This document shows positions 24,864-35,034 of a DNA stretch of 64,000 nt, in pieces (the stretch's first letter is position 1; the number at the start of each line of letters is the position of its first letter). The notes beneath the pieces are model-generated. The model worked only from the letters and a program-made list of their open reading frames with translations, was not told the origin of the DNA and did not search any database. The DNA comes from Novosphingobium sp. TH158 (lineage in GTDB: Bacteria > Pseudomonadota > Alphaproteobacteria > Sphingomonadales > Sphingomonadaceae), in contig NZ_PKRT01000002.1 in assembly GCF_002855555.1 (NCBI RefSeq), positions 248,001-312,000 on the forward strand, given 5' to 3'. The position numbers were made by a program, and so were the translations under genes.

Positions 24864-27133
24864 TCGGCATACTCCAGAAGTGGCAGGCGGCGGAACCGGA
24901 AACCGGTGGCCGAGAACAGGGCATTGGCGATGGCAGGAGCAATCGCGGCGACACCCAGCTCGCCGGGATCGGCAGGCGGGGCGGTACTGTCGAGCAGGTC
25001 GATCTCGATGGCGGGTGTCTGGGCCAGAAGGGGCAGGCCAAGGCCGGAGAGCTTGCCGACATAGGGCACGCCCTCGGCATAGCTGGTGCTCGATCCGGCG
25101 GCGAGGCCCAGGCCGTAGATCAGCCCGCCCTCAAGCTGCTGCCTGGCGATATCGCGGTTGATGACGCGCCCGATGTCCACGGCCGCGGAAATGCGGTCCA
25201 CCAGCACGCCACCTTCGGCATCGCGCCGGGCAGTGACGATCACCGCGATGCGCCCGCCCGCTTCGGCGCTGCCGATGCGATGGCAGGCCAGTCCCTGTCC
25301 GCTGGCGTCGTTGCCACCGTTCCAGTTGGCCAGCGAGGAAACGCGCAGCAGGCAGGCGGCAAGGCGCGGGTCATCCCCCAGCATTTCCATGCGATAGGAA
25401 AGCGGCTCGCGCTTGGCAGCATGGGCCAGCTCGTCAATGAAGCATTCGGTGAAGAAGGCAGTATAGCCATGAGCCTGCCCGCGCATCCTGCCGGCGGGAA
25501 GCCCGGTGACGACAGCCACGTGATCGAGCGAGAAATTACCGAGGCCATAGGGCGGCACCGCCCCTTCCACCGCCATGGGATCGGCCTCGCCATCGCTGGC
25601 GCGCATGGCTGCCATTGCGTTTTCGCCTTCGAACAGCCGCCTGCCGAAAGCGGCCCCGGTGGCCGGAACCGCAATGCGGGTCTTCCAGCCCAGCACCTGC
25701 CCGCCCGGTTCGGCAAGCCTTGCCCACAGCACGGCCGCAGCCGGCGTGCGCGGCAGGGCGGCAAGGTGCTCCTGCCAGCGCGACCAGGTGAGCTGCACCG
25801 GCTTGCCAACCTCCTTTGCCACCAGTGCTGCCTGTACGGCATGGCGATGGTCGAGCCGGGCATCGAAGCTGCCGCCTGCCGGCACCGGGTAGAGAATTAC
25901 GTCCTTGGCATTGATTCCCAGCGCTTCTGCCACCGCCTCGCGCGCGGATTGCGGGGCCTGGGTCGCCAGCCACAGCTCGCAGGTGCCATCGCGCAGCCGC
26001 GCGGTGCAGCTGGCGGTTTCCAGCGTGCCGTGCAGCGCCGGAGACACGTCGTAGCGGGCGATGACGGTCGGCTTGCCGCCGATCGCTCCATCGGGATCGC
26101 CTTCGGTCAAAATGCGCTCCGTCGGTGCCTTCTTCACCGCCTTGTCGAGGGCGGTGTAGGTCTGGTCGCTTTCAACCCCGTTGCGCGTGGCGAACTGGGG
26201 GCTGAGCACTTCCAGCGCACGGTTTGCCGCCCACCAGTTGCTCGCAACGGCGGCCAGCCAGCCATCGCCCCTGACCAGCCGGATATCGCCCGAAAGCCCT
26301 TCGATCCGCTTTTCGCTATAGCCGACCAGCCGCGTATCGCCGACCGGCCCGTGGGCAACGGCCGCGTGGACCATGTCTGGCAGGCGCACGTCCCCGGCGA
26401 AGTTGGCCGATCCCATGACCTTGCTGGGCCCGTCGAGACGCGGATAGCGGTTTGGCGTGCCGAGTGCTCGCCCGGCGCCCTTTTCGTTTGGCGCTTCCCC
26501 GCGGAGGACGGGGGCCGACGGCGGATCGAGGCTTGCTGCTTCCTCGGCAAGCTGCCCGAAACCGAACCGCTGCTTGCCATGGGTAACGAAGCCGCCCTCC
26601 ACCTTGCACTCGGTCGGGTCGATATCCCAGCGATCGGCAGCGACCCGGGCCAGCATTTCGCGCGCGGCGGCGGCGGCCACCCGCAGCGGCTGTTCATAGG
26701 CAGCGATGCTGGTGCCCTCGGCGGTCACGTTGAAGCGGTTGCGCTCGGCAAAGTTGCGGGCAATCGCCGGATCCTCACCCTTGGCCATGCCGGCCAGGGC
26801 AGGCATCCACAGGTCCGCCCACTTTGCCGCCAGCGGGACATTGGCATAGGCGCCGCTGGGCGGTGCGGGTTCGACGGCCACCTGGCGCCAGTCCGCCCCC
26901 AGTTCCATCGCCGCGATCTGCGGCAGCAGGGTGGTGATGCCCTGCCCCATTTCCAGTTGCGGCACCGCGACGGAAACCAAGCCGTCCTTGCCGATCTTCA
27001 GCCAGGCGCCAAAGGCCCATTCGCCATCGCGCGGTTCCAGCGGCAGCGGAAAGCTGCGCGGGATCAGGGCATAGGCCACCATCAGCCCGCCGCCGATGGC
27101 CGCCCCTGCCAGAATGCCCCGCCGTGAAACCAT
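24860..27133 (-). CDS. Xanthine dehydrogenase-family molybdopterin-binding subunit (IorB-like)
   Basis: The protein has 757 residues with a Tat-type N-terminus (SRRGILAGAAIGGG). The large-subunit architecture is visible with VPQLEMGQGI, the domain around PRLDGPSKVMGSANFAGDVRLPDMVHA, YPVPAGGSFDAR and the C-terminal GELGVAAIAPAIANA, whose Glu is the usual catalytic base. Single-subunit IorB-like aldehyde/isoquinoline oxidoreductases have this layout, but no 2Fe-2S partner gene is adjacent, so the substrate is open. It overlaps mrp upstream (TAATG) and hemH downstream (ATGA). Confidence 0.85.
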   Translation of the reverse strand: MVSRRGILAGAAIGGGLMVAYALIPRSFPLPLEPRDGEWAFGAWLKIGKDGLVSVAVPQLEMGQGITTLLPQIAAMELGADWRQVAVEPAPPSGAYANVPLAAKWADLWMPALAGMAKGEDPAIARNFAERNRFNVTAEGTSIAAYEQPLRVAAAAAREMLARVAADRWDIDPTECKVEGGFVTHGKQRFGFGQLAEEAASLDPPSAPVLRGEAPNEKGAGRALGTPNRYPRLDGPSKVMGSANFAGDVRLPDMVHAAVAHGPVGDTRLVGYSEKRIEGLSGDIRLVRGDGWLAAVASNWWAANRALEVLSPQFATRNGVESDQTYTALDKAVKKAPTERILTEGDPDGAIGGKPTVIARYDVSPALHGTLETASCTARLRDGTCELWLATQAPQSAREAVAEALGINAKDVILYPVPAGGSFDARLDHRHAVQAALVAKEVGKPVQLTWSRWQEHLAALPRTPAAAVLWARLAEPGGQVLGWKTRIAVPATGAAFGRRLFEGENAMAAMRASDGEADPMAVEGAVPPYGLGNFSLDHVAVVTGLPAGRMRGQAHGYTAFFTECFIDELAHAAKREPLSYRMEMLGDDPRLAACLLRVSSLANWNGGNDASGQGLACHRIGSAEAGGRIAVIVTARRDAEGGVLVDRISAAVDIGRVINRDIARQQLEGGLIYGLGLAAGSSTSYAEGVPYVGKLSGLGLPLLAQTPAIEIDLLDSTAPPADPGELGVAAIAPAIANALFSATGFRFRRLPLLEYAE

Positions 27134-28101
27134 TACTGGTTATCAAGCCATGTCAGGACGCGTCTGGCAATGGCAAGGAAGGCCTGCCCTTCCGGACTGT
27201 CCCCGGCTGCGGGGGGCTTGCCGGCATCGCTGTCTTCCCGGATCTTGAGCGTCAGCGGCACCCGGCCAAGGAAGCTTTCGCCGCGCCGCCCGGCCTCTGC
27301 CTCTGCCCCGCCCGAGCCGAAGGGATCGGAAACCTCTCCGCAATGGGGGCAAACATAGCCGGCCATGTTCTCGACGACGCCGATCACCGGCACCCCGGCC
27401 TGATGGAACAGCTGCATGGCACGGGTGGCGTCGATCAGCGCCAGGTCCTGCGGGGTGGAGACGATCACCGCCCCGGCGGGCTTGTGCCGCTGCAACATGG
27501 TCAGCTGCACGTCGCCCGTGCCCGGCGGCAGGTCTACCACGATGATTTCGGCATCACCCCAGTCGGCATCGATCAGCTGGCCCAGCGCGCCACTGGCCAT
27601 CGGACCGCGCCAGGCAATCGCGCGGTCTGCCTCGACGAGGTTGCCCATGGACAGGACGCCAAGGCCGAAGGGACTTTCCACAGGCACCAGCTTGTCATTG
27701 CGGGCCTTGGGCTTCACCCCCTCGGTCTGCAGCAGGCGCGGCTGCGAAGGGCCGTAGATATCGGCATCGACCAGCCCCACCTTTCGGCCCAGCCGCGCCA
27801 GCGCAACGGCAAGGTTGGCGGAAAGCGTGGACTTGCCCACCCCTCCCTTGCCGGAACCGACCGCTATGATGCGGCGCTGTGGCTTGTCCGCCGTCATCGC
27901 CACGCGCACCTCGTTGACGCCGGCGACCTTGCCCAGCGCCTCGCGCGCGGCTTCCTCGCTGCGCTCGCGCTCGATGGCATCGAGACCGGCCACGTCGAGC
28001 ACCAGCGTCGCCACGCCATCGGCCAGGCGCAGCGCGCTGACCCGCGATTGCAGTGCCTGCGGCAGGTGGGCCTTGAGATTGTCGCCGCTGTTGTCTGTCA
28101 C
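27133..28101 (-). CDS. mrp: Mrp/ApbC-family iron-sulfur cluster carrier P-loop protein
   Basis: The protein has 322 residues. An N-terminal MIP18/DUF59-like segment (1-70) precedes the deviant Walker A AVGSGKGGVGKST (about residues 80-92). A C-terminal C-P-H-C motif (GYVCPHCGEV) is the cluster-binding pair of this family. It loads or transfers Fe-S clusters. It is the first gene of the operon with the molybdenum hydroxylase and hemH, and divergent from hflK. Confidence 0.95.
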   Translation of the reverse strand: MTDNSGDNLKAHLPQALQSRVSALRLADGVATLVLDVAGLDAIERERSEEAAREALGKVAGVNEVRVAMTADKPQRRIIAVGSGKGGVGKSTLSANLAVALARLGRKVGLVDADIYGPSQPRLLQTEGVKPKARNDKLVPVESPFGLGVLSMGNLVEADRAIAWRGPMASGALGQLIDADWGDAEIIVVDLPPGTGDVQLTMLQRHKPAGAVIVSTPQDLALIDATRAMQLFHQAGVPVIGVVENMAGYVCPHCGEVSDPFGSGGAEAEAGRRGESFLGRVPLTLKIREDSDAGKPPAAGDSPEGQAFLAIARRVLTWLDNQ

Positions 28102-28207
28102 TTTCGAACCTCGCTGATTTGCCTGCGCGCCCTAGCAGGCAATTCGCGCCGGTAAAATCCGCTCTAGGCCCCTGTTAATTCGCAAACTGCTTCCTATAAC
28201 GGACGGC

Positions 28208-29374
28208 ATGAAGATCATCAGCGACGCGATCGCAGGGGCCCGGCTTGCCATGGCCGGGCGCAAGTCGCCCTGGGGCTCCGGCCCTTCGGGTGGGGGAGAT
28301 GGCGAAGGAACGCCGCCGCAGGGCGGTTCCGGCGATTCTCCCGATTCACCCCCTGCCGGCTCCTCCGAACCGCCCAAGGGGCCGCGCAATCCCTGGCTGC
28401 CGCCCGCGGGCGATGAAGGCCCGCGCCGCTCCGCCTCGATCGAGGACATCCTGCGCCCGCCCAAGGGCGGCGGCGGCCCCGGCGGCGGTGGGGGAGGCTT
28501 CGGCTTTCCCAAGCTGCCACCGCGCCCGGATGGCAAGTCGTGGGCCAAGCCCATCGCCATCGGCGCGGTCGCCGTCTGGCTGCTATGGTCGACCACCCAC
28601 ATGCTCGATTCCAAGCAGCAGGGCATCGTCACCACGCTGGGCAAGTACAGCCGCACCGTTGGCCCCGGCGTCTCGATGACACTGCCCTGGCCGATCGAAA
28701 CGATGATGGTCGAAGAGGTTACCTCGGTCCGCAACGATTCGATCCCCGCCGGCGAGGATGAAAAGCTGATGCTGACGAGCGACCAGAACCTCGTCGATAT
28801 CTCCTATCTCGTGCGCTGGAACATCAAGGACCTGAAGCTCTACAAGTTCCAGCTCGACAACCCGAACGATACCGTGCGCGAAGTGGCAGAAGCCGCGATG
28901 CGCGCCGCCGTGGCCGAAGTGCCGCTGAAGGACGCGATGGGCGGTTCGGGCCGCCAGTCGGTGGAAAACCAGGTGCGCGTGCGGATGCAGGAAATCCTCG
29001 ACGCGTACCGCTCGGGCATCCGCATCCTCGGTGTCGAAATCAAGAAGACCGACGCTCCGCAAAAGGTGATCGAGGCCTTCCAGCGCGTCACCGCCGCGCA
29101 GCAGAACGCCCAGCAGGAAGTGACCAGCGCACGCCAGTGGGCGCAGCAGGTAATCAACCAGGCGCAGGGTAACGCGGCCGAGTTCGACAAGGTATACGAA
29201 CAGTACAAGCTCGCCCCCGAGGTCACCCGCCGCCGCCTCTATTACGAGACCATGGAACGCGTGCTTTCCAACAACGACAAGGTGATCGTCGAATCCGGCG
29301 GGGTCACTCCCTACCTTCCGCTGCCCGAGGTGCGCCGCGCCCAGCAGCAGGCCCAGCCGCAGGGAGGCCAGTGA
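28208..29374 (+). CDS. hflK: FtsH protease regulator HflK
   Basis: The protein has 388 residues. A Gly/Pro-rich cytoplasmic region (to about 110) precedes one transmembrane helix (GAVAVWLLWST) and an SPFH/band-7 domain with coiled coil ending near the C-terminus. It forms the HflKC complex around FtsH. It overlaps hflC by 1 bp. A TATAAC-like box lies close upstream of the start. Confidence 0.95.
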   Translation: MKIISDAIAGARLAMAGRKSPWGSGPSGGGDGEGTPPQGGSGDSPDSPPAGSSEPPKGPRNPWLPPAGDEGPRRSASIEDILRPPKGGGGPGGGGGGFGFPKLPPRPDGKSWAKPIAIGAVAVWLLWSTTHMLDSKQQGIVTTLGKYSRTVGPGVSMTLPWPIETMMVEEVTSVRNDSIPAGEDEKLMLTSDQNLVDISYLVRWNIKDLKLYKFQLDNPNDTVREVAEAAMRAAVAEVPLKDAMGGSGRQSVENQVRVRMQEILDAYRSGIRILGVEIKKTDAPQKVIEAFQRVTAAQQNAQQEVTSARQWAQQVINQAQGNAAEFDKVYEQYKLAPEVTRRRLYYETMERVLSNNDKVIVESGGVTPYLPLPEVRRAQQQAQPQGGQ

Positions 29375-30225
29375 TGCTGAACCGCCTGTTCGAAGAGCAG
29401 AAGAGTGCGCTGGTAGCCATCGGGGCGCTCGTCGTGCTTGCCTTTTCCACGCTGGTCGTCGTTCCGGAAACCCAGCAGGCCGTAGTCATGCGGCTGGGCG
29501 AACCGCAGCGCGTGATCAACCGCTTCCGCCCGGGTGACGATTTCGGCAACACCGGTGCGGGCCTCACCTGGCGCATCCCGATCATGGAAACCATGGTCCG
29601 CATCGACAAGCGGATGCTGACCGTGCCGATGGAGCGGCAGCAGGTCCTCTCGATCGACCAGCAGCCGCTTGAGGTCGATGCCTATGCCCGCTTCCGCATC
29701 ATCGATCCGGCGCGCATGGTGCGCTCGGCCGGCTCGTCCGATCGTGTCGTATCGGCCCTGCAGCCGATCTTTTCATCGGTCCTGCGGCAGGAACTGGGCA
29801 AGCGCACGTTCCAGTCGCTGCTGACGGCCGAACGCGGCCAGGCGATGGTCAACATCCGCAACAACCTCGACAAGCAGGCACGCGAATACGGCGCGCAGGT
29901 GATCGACGTGCGGATCAAGAGCGCCGACCTGCCCGCCGGCACACCGCTGGACAGCGCCTTTGCCCGCATGACGGCGGCAAAGGACCAGGAAGCGGCCACG
30001 ATCATCGCCGAAGGCCAGAAGAACGCGCAGCTGATCCGCGCCGATGCCCAGGCACAATCGGCGCAGATCTATGCCAACTCGTTCGGCAAGGACGCCCAGT
30101 TCTACGATTTCTGGCGCGCCATGCAGAGCTATGACGCAACCTTCTCCAACCAGAAGAACCCGGGTCGCTCCACCATCATCCTCTCGCCCGACAGCGATTA
30201 CCTGCGCCAGTTCAAGGGAAGGTGA
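29374..30225 (+). CDS. hflC: FtsH protease regulator HflC
   Basis: The protein has 283 residues. An N-terminal membrane helix (LVAIGALVVLAFSTLVVV) precedes a band-7 domain with PETQQAVVMRLGEP and the C-terminal coiled coil typical of HflC. The ATG at 29374 shares a base with the hflK stop; a GTG one codon earlier is possible. It lies upstream of degP and is probably co-transcribed. Confidence 0.95.
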   Translation: MLNRLFEEQKSALVAIGALVVLAFSTLVVVPETQQAVVMRLGEPQRVINRFRPGDDFGNTGAGLTWRIPIMETMVRIDKRMLTVPMERQQVLSIDQQPLEVDAYARFRIIDPARMVRSAGSSDRVVSALQPIFSSVLRQELGKRTFQSLLTAERGQAMVNIRNNLDKQAREYGAQVIDVRIKSADLPAGTPLDSAFARMTAAKDQEAATIIAEGQKNAQLIRADAQAQSAQIYANSFGKDAQFYDFWRAMQSYDATFSNQKNPGRSTIILSPDSDYLRQFKGR

Positions 30226-30325
30226 CAATCGCAGTCAGCAACCTTGCCATTCAATCTTCGTTCATCCTCCACGGCGTGAATCCGCCATCGGGGACGAAAA
30301 CGAGAGACAAAGGAAACCATAGGAC

Positions 30326-31858
30326 GTGAAGCCCGTGAAATATGCTTATGGAGTGACTACGGCGCTGCTCCTTGGCGGTGCCGCGATTTCGCTGGCGACC
30401 GGCGTTCCGGCCGGGGCGCAGGTGGCCCAGAACGATGCCCAGCACATGGGCCAGATCGTGCCGCGCGCGGGCGCGCCCGGCAGCTTTGCGGACCTGACGC
30501 AGCAGCTCCAGCCGGCGGTGGTGAACATCTCCACCCGCCAGCGCGTGCGCGTGCAGACCAACCCCTTCGCCGGAACCCCGTTTGGCGACCTGTTCGGCGG
30601 ACAGGGCCCGCAAACGCGCGAGGCGCAGTCGCTGGGATCGGGCTTCATCATCTCGGCCGACGGCTATGTCGTCACCAACAATCACGTAATCAGCGCCGAA
30701 GGCCGCGGCAGCACGGTGGAATCGATTACCGTGACCATGCCTGACGGCACCGAATTTCCGGCCAAGCTGATCGGCAAGGACGCGCAGTCCGACCTTGCCG
30801 TGCTGAAGATTGAATCGAAGCGGCCCTTGCCCTTCGTCAAGTTCGGCGACAGCCGGAACGCCCGCGTGGGTGACTGGGTGATCGCCATCGGCAACCCCTT
30901 TGGCCTCGGCGGCACGGTTACCGCCGGCATCATTTCCGCCGTCTATCGCAACACCGGCGCGGGCGGCGCCTATGACCGCTACCTGCAGACCGACGCCTCG
31001 ATCAACCGCGGCAATTCGGGCGGCCCGATGTTCGACATGAAGGGCCAGGTCATCGGCATCAACAACGCCATCTTCTCACCCACGGGCGGATCGGTGGGCA
31101 TCGGCTTCGCCATCCCGGCGGAAACCGCCCAGCCCATCGTCGAAAAGCTGATCCGCGGCGTTGCCATCGAACGCGGCTACCTGGGCGTCCAGATCGCACC
31201 GGTCACCGATGACGTGGCGGATTCGCTCGGCCTGTCCCGCAAGCGCGGCGAGATCATCCAGGGCGTGCAGCCGGGTGGCGGCGCGGCCGCAGCCGGCATG
31301 CAGCCGGGCGATATCGTGCTGAAGGTCAACGGCAAGGACGTGACGCCGGAGCAGACGCTCAGCTTCATCGTCGCCAATACCAATCCGGGCACCCGCATTC
31401 CGCTGGACCTGATCCGCGAAGGCAAGCGCATGACGGTGACGGTCACCGTCGGCAAGCGCCCGACCGACGAGGAGCTTGCCCAGCAGAACTTCGGCAACCA
31501 GGGCGATCCCGACGACAACCCGTTCAACCGCGATCCGGAAAAGCAGGGCGACGGCGCGATCGAGAAGGCGCTTGGCTTCTCGGCCATCCCGCTGACGCCG
31601 CAGATCGCCAACCAGCTTGGCGCGGCGCCGGGCACGCAGGGCGTGGTCATCACCGCTGTTGACGGTTCATCCGATGCCGCATCGAAGGGCCTGCAGCGCG
31701 GCGATATCGTGCTTTCCGCGAATTACCGCGCGGTCACGACGCTGAGCGGACTGGAAGCAGCGATCAAGGAAGCAAAGGCCGCCAACCGCTCGGCCCTGCT
31801 GCTGCGCATCCAGCGCCGCGGCCAGCCGGCAGCCTATATCCCCATCCGCCTGCGCTGA
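30326..31858 (+). CDS. DegP/HtrA-type periplasmic serine protease
   Basis: The protein has 510 residues, starting at GTG 30326. A signal peptide (to about residue 31) precedes the trypsin-like domain, with catalytic His120 (VVTNNHVI), Asp156 (SDLAVL) and Ser231 (GNSGGP). Two PDZ domains follow, the first from about 280 and the second from about 405. It degrades or refolds misfolded envelope proteins. The gene lies 100 bp after hflC and ends before a bidirectional terminator. Confidence 0.95.
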   Translation: MKPVKYAYGVTTALLLGGAAISLATGVPAGAQVAQNDAQHMGQIVPRAGAPGSFADLTQQLQPAVVNISTRQRVRVQTNPFAGTPFGDLFGGQGPQTREAQSLGSGFIISADGYVVTNNHVISAEGRGSTVESITVTMPDGTEFPAKLIGKDAQSDLAVLKIESKRPLPFVKFGDSRNARVGDWVIAIGNPFGLGGTVTAGIISAVYRNTGAGGAYDRYLQTDASINRGNSGGPMFDMKGQVIGINNAIFSPTGGSVGIGFAIPAETAQPIVEKLIRGVAIERGYLGVQIAPVTDDVADSLGLSRKRGEIIQGVQPGGGAAAAGMQPGDIVLKVNGKDVTPEQTLSFIVANTNPGTRIPLDLIREGKRMTVTVTVGKRPTDEELAQQNFGNQGDPDDNPFNRDPEKQGDGAIEKALGFSAIPLTPQIANQLGAAPGTQGVVITAVDGSSDAASKGLQRGDIVLSANYRAVTTLSGLEAAIKEAKAANRSALLLRIQRRGQPAAYIPIRLR

Positions 31859-31878
31859 CGCGGGCCTTCAGGGAAAAC

Positions 31879-31909
31879 GAAAACCCCTCCCCCAGCGGGA
31901 GGGGTTTTT
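31879..31909. terminator. Bidirectional terminator between degP and the PBP gene
   Basis: AAAACCCCTCCC and GGGAGGGGTTTT form a 12-bp stem around CCAGC. The A-tract on the left and T-tract on the right make it work on both strands, fitting the convergent genes on either side. Confidence 0.9.
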
Positions 31910-31925
31910 CATTGGAGCCAAGCGG

Positions 31926-34016
31926 TCAGTTGGCCTGCGGCTGCGAACCGCGCCGCACCTTGGGAGCTTCGCGGCCGGTTGCCTCGTTGAGGAAATCATC
32001 CTCGGCGGCGCGCGGCGGCAGGCCCAGGTCCTCCGGTCGGCCCGCCGGATCGCCCGGACGCGGCTTCTGGCCTTCCTGCGGCTCGATCAGGTTGCCCTGC
32101 TCATCGACGAAGGAATAGTCGTTGGGATCGGCCATGATGACCTCGTCATCCGGCTCGAGCTGCCAGGCGGGAAGCTTCAGCTCGGTATCGAACTTTTCGA
32201 CCGGGCGCTTGGCGACGGCATATTTCATGAACTGCGCAAAGGCGCGCGCCGGGGCCGTGCCGCCCTGCAGCCCGGGGACCGGCTTGGCATCGTCGCGGCC
32301 CATCCACACGCCGGTGGTGATGCCGCTGGAAAAGCCCAGGAACCAGCCGTCCTTGTTGGAACTGGTCGTGCCGGTCTTGCCCGCCACGGGCCGCCCGATC
32401 TGCGCCGCCTTGCCCGTGCCGATGTTCACGGCGGTCTGCAGCAGGTCGGTGATGCCGGCGATCACGTATTGCGGCACGATCGGTTGGGTCCCCGGGGCGG
32501 AACGCTGGTAAAGCATGCGCCCGTCGGTGGTCACGACCTTGCTGATGCCATAGGGTTCCACCGGCACGCCCTTGGCGGAAACGGTGGCAAAGGCGCGGGT
32601 CAGGTCAATCACGCGGACGTCGGATGAGCCCAGCACCATCGAGGGCATGGTATTGACCGGCGTGGTGATGCCAAAGCGGCGCGCGACCCCGGCGATGGCG
32701 CCGAAGCCCACTTCGTTGCCCAGCTGCGCGGCAACCGTGTTCTTGGAATAGGCAAAGGCGGTGCGAACGTCGATCTGTCCGGCGAAGGTGCCGCCCGAAT
32801 TGCGCGGGCTCCACCCTTCGATCGTCACCGGTTCATCGACCACGGCATCATCGGGCTTGTACCCGGCTTCCAGCGCGGCAAGATAGACGAACAGCTTGAA
32901 GGCCGATCCCGGCTGGCGCACGGCCAGCGTTGCGCGGTTATAGTTCGAGCTGACATAGTCCGTACCGCCGACCATGGCGAGGATCGCCCCGTCGCGGTCC
33001 ATAGAGACCAGCGCCCCCTGCGCCCCCTTGGGAACGTTCGCCACCACGGCCTTGGTCGCGGCTTCCTGCATGCCGGTATCCAGCGTGGTCCACACTTCGA
33101 CCGGTTCGGTGTTTTCCGGCACCAGCAGGTCAAGCTGCGGCAGGGCCCAATCGGTGAAATAGCGCACCGAATTGGTGCCGCCCTCGGGCGCGAAAACCAC
33201 CTTCGACATGTCCACCGCCGCCATCTCTGACGGGGTCAGCACTTCGTTATCGACCATGGTCTGCAGCACCACTTGCGCGCGGTCGGTCGCAGCCTTGGCA
33301 TCGGCGGTGGGCGAATAGTGTGACGGCGCCTTGACCAGTCCGGCAATGATCGCCGCCTCGGGCAGGGTGATCTCGCTCGCCGGATGGCCGAAGAACTTGC
33401 GGCTGGCGGCATCGACGCCATAGGCGCCGCCGCCGAAATAGACCTTGTTGAGATAGAGCTCGAGGATCTGTTCCTTGGAGAACCGGGCCTCCAGCGCCAT
33501 GGCCCAGACCGCTTCGTTGACCTTGCGGGTCAGCGTGCGGCTGTTGTTGAGGAACAGGTTGCGCGCCAGCTGCTGAGTGATCGTGGAGGTCGCCCGCATA
33601 GACTTGCCGCTGGTCACGGACACGAAGGCGGCGCGGATCAGGCCCAGCGGATCGATGCCGATATGGCTGTAGAAACGCCGGTCCTCTACCGATGTCATCG
33701 CCTGCGGCATGACCTTGGGCAGGTCCTTGATCGGCACCCATTTGCCATAGCTGGGGCCCATGTTGAACAGTTCGGTACCGTCGCGCGCGCGGACCAGGAT
33801 GGTCTGCCCACTCTGGCTGCGCTTCAGCTCTTCGTAAGTGGGGACCGACTGCATGGTGACCGCCACGGCCACGCCAAGGAAGATCGCGCCAAGCAGGGAC
33901 AGTGCGACACCCCAGATCACCAGCTTGCGGAACCAGCCGCGCTTCTTCTTCACCCGCACGGGGGGCGGTGGCTCTCCCTGCGAACCGATCCGTTGCCTGG
34001 TGGCGTTGCGTGCCAT
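31926..34016 (-). CDS. Class A penicillin-binding protein (PBP1A family)
   Basis: The protein has 696 residues from ATG 34016. A short basic N-terminus and one membrane helix precede the GT51 glycosyltransferase domain with catalytic Glu in SVEDRRFYSH. The transpeptidase domain carries the serine motif GSAFK, SKN and KTGTT. The tail is acidic and Pro/Gly-rich. It polymerises and crosslinks peptidoglycan. The ATG four codons upstream (34028) is less likely because the basic MARNATRQRIG sequence fits the usual start. It follows msrB in the same direction. Confidence 0.93.
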   Translation of the reverse strand: MARNATRQRIGSQGEPPPPVRVKKKRGWFRKLVIWGVALSLLGAIFLGVAVAVTMQSVPTYEELKRSQSGQTILVRARDGTELFNMGPSYGKWVPIKDLPKVMPQAMTSVEDRRFYSHIGIDPLGLIRAAFVSVTSGKSMRATSTITQQLARNLFLNNSRTLTRKVNEAVWAMALEARFSKEQILELYLNKVYFGGGAYGVDAASRKFFGHPASEITLPEAAIIAGLVKAPSHYSPTADAKAATDRAQVVLQTMVDNEVLTPSEMAAVDMSKVVFAPEGGTNSVRYFTDWALPQLDLLVPENTEPVEVWTTLDTGMQEAATKAVVANVPKGAQGALVSMDRDGAILAMVGGTDYVSSNYNRATLAVRQPGSAFKLFVYLAALEAGYKPDDAVVDEPVTIEGWSPRNSGGTFAGQIDVRTAFAYSKNTVAAQLGNEVGFGAIAGVARRFGITTPVNTMPSMVLGSSDVRVIDLTRAFATVSAKGVPVEPYGISKVVTTDGRMLYQRSAPGTQPIVPQYVIAGITDLLQTAVNIGTGKAAQIGRPVAGKTGTTSSNKDGWFLGFSSGITTGVWMGRDDAKPVPGLQGGTAPARAFAQFMKYAVAKRPVEKFDTELKLPAWQLEPDDEVIMADPNDYSFVDEQGNLIEPQEGQKPRPGDPAGRPEDLGLPPRAAEDDFLNEATGREAPKVRRGSQPQAN

Positions 34017-34129
34017 GGAATGCGTCAACCCTCTCTTCGGCGAACCGGTCGCCCGTCCCCGCTGCGCATACTAAGCAGATCGGTAGAGATAGTTAATGCC
34101 AAATTGCAGGACCGGCGAATATTGGTCGC

Positions 34130-34546
34130 TCAGGCCGCTCCGCCCGGCGCTTGCGGTTCGAAATCGAGCGAGGCGGAATTGATGCAATAGCGCAGGCCGC
34201 CTGCCTGTAGCGGACCATCGGGAAAGACATGGCCAAGATGGCCTTCGCAGCGGGCGCAGCGCACTTCGGTGCGAACCATGCCGTGCGAGCCGTCGCGGTG
34301 TTCTTCCACCGCATCGCCTGCGACCGGGGCGGTGTAGCTCGGCCAGCCCGAGCCGGAATTGTACTTCGTCTCGCTGGAGAACAGCGGCGCACCGCAACCG
34401 GAGCACTTGTAAAGGCCGGACTGCTTGTTGCTTTCGTACTTGCCGGTGAAGGCCCGTTCCGTCCCGGCCTCGCGAAGGACGTGATACTGTTCCGGGGTCA
34501 GCTTTTCGCGCCATTCGGCTTCGCTGAGGTTGAGCTTTTCCGTCAT
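34130..34546 (-). CDS. msrB: Peptide-methionine (R)-S-oxide reductase
   Basis: The protein has 138 residues. The catalytic Cys is in [10 protein letters not shown] near the C-terminus, and two Cys pairs for zinc are visible (KCSGCGAPL and [10 protein letters not shown]). It complements MsrA in methionine repair. Start at ATG 34546; an earlier ATG at 34558 adds four residues. Confidence 0.95.
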   Translation of the reverse strand: MTEKLNLSEAEWREKLTPEQYHVLREAGTERAFTGKYESNKQSGLYKCSGCGAPLFSSETKYNSGSGWPSYTAPVAGDAVEEHRDGSHGMVRTEVRCARCEGHLGHVFPDGPLQAGGLRYCINSASLDFEPQAPGGAA

Positions 34547-34587
34547 TGCGCACTCCATGTCCTGCTGCCCGAGCGCGCAATATGGGA

Positions 34588-35034
34588 TCAGTGCAAGTGT
34601 TCGACAACCAGCACGGTGCCATCATGCCCGGCCACGCGCATCCGTGTGCCCGGGGGGGCATCGGGGCCCTTGGCGAGCCATTCGGTGTCGCCATGCCTGA
34701 CCCGGCCGGTGCCGCCGTCAATGGCATGGGTGACCAGCACCGTATCGCCGAGCAGGCGTGCGCCGCGATCGTTCATCGCCGGGTCCGCGCCTTCGACCTG
34801 GTTGGTCCGCAACCAGCGCCGGGCGGCCATCACCAGCACGAATGCCAGCACGGCAAAGAGCAGCACCTGCATGCCAACCGGGATCGGCACGAGCCATGCC
34901 AGCAGTCCGGTGCCGACGGCAGCTGCCGCCAGCCAGATCAGGAAGAAGCCGGGCGCGGCAATTTCGGCGGCGGCAAGCAGCAGGCCCAGCGCGAGCCAGG
35001 TCCAGCGCGGGTCAAGGCTGTTGAGCCAGTCCAT
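34588..35034 (-). CDS. NfeD-family membrane protein
   Basis: The protein has 148 residues. Three or four transmembrane helices in the first 80 residues are followed by a small soluble OB-fold domain ([17 protein letters not shown]). NfeD proteins partner with SPFH/stomatin proteins, and here the start codon overlaps the stop of the SPFH gene (ATGA). They act together at the membrane, with no defined enzymatic role. Confidence 0.88.
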   Translation of the reverse strand: MDWLNSLDPRWTWLALGLLLAAAEIAAPGFFLIWLAAAAVGTGLLAWLVPIPVGMQVLLFAVLAFVLVMAARRWLRTNQVEGADPAMNDRGARLLGDTVLVTHAIDGGTGRVRHGDTEWLAKGPDAPPGTRMRVAGHDGTVLVVEHLH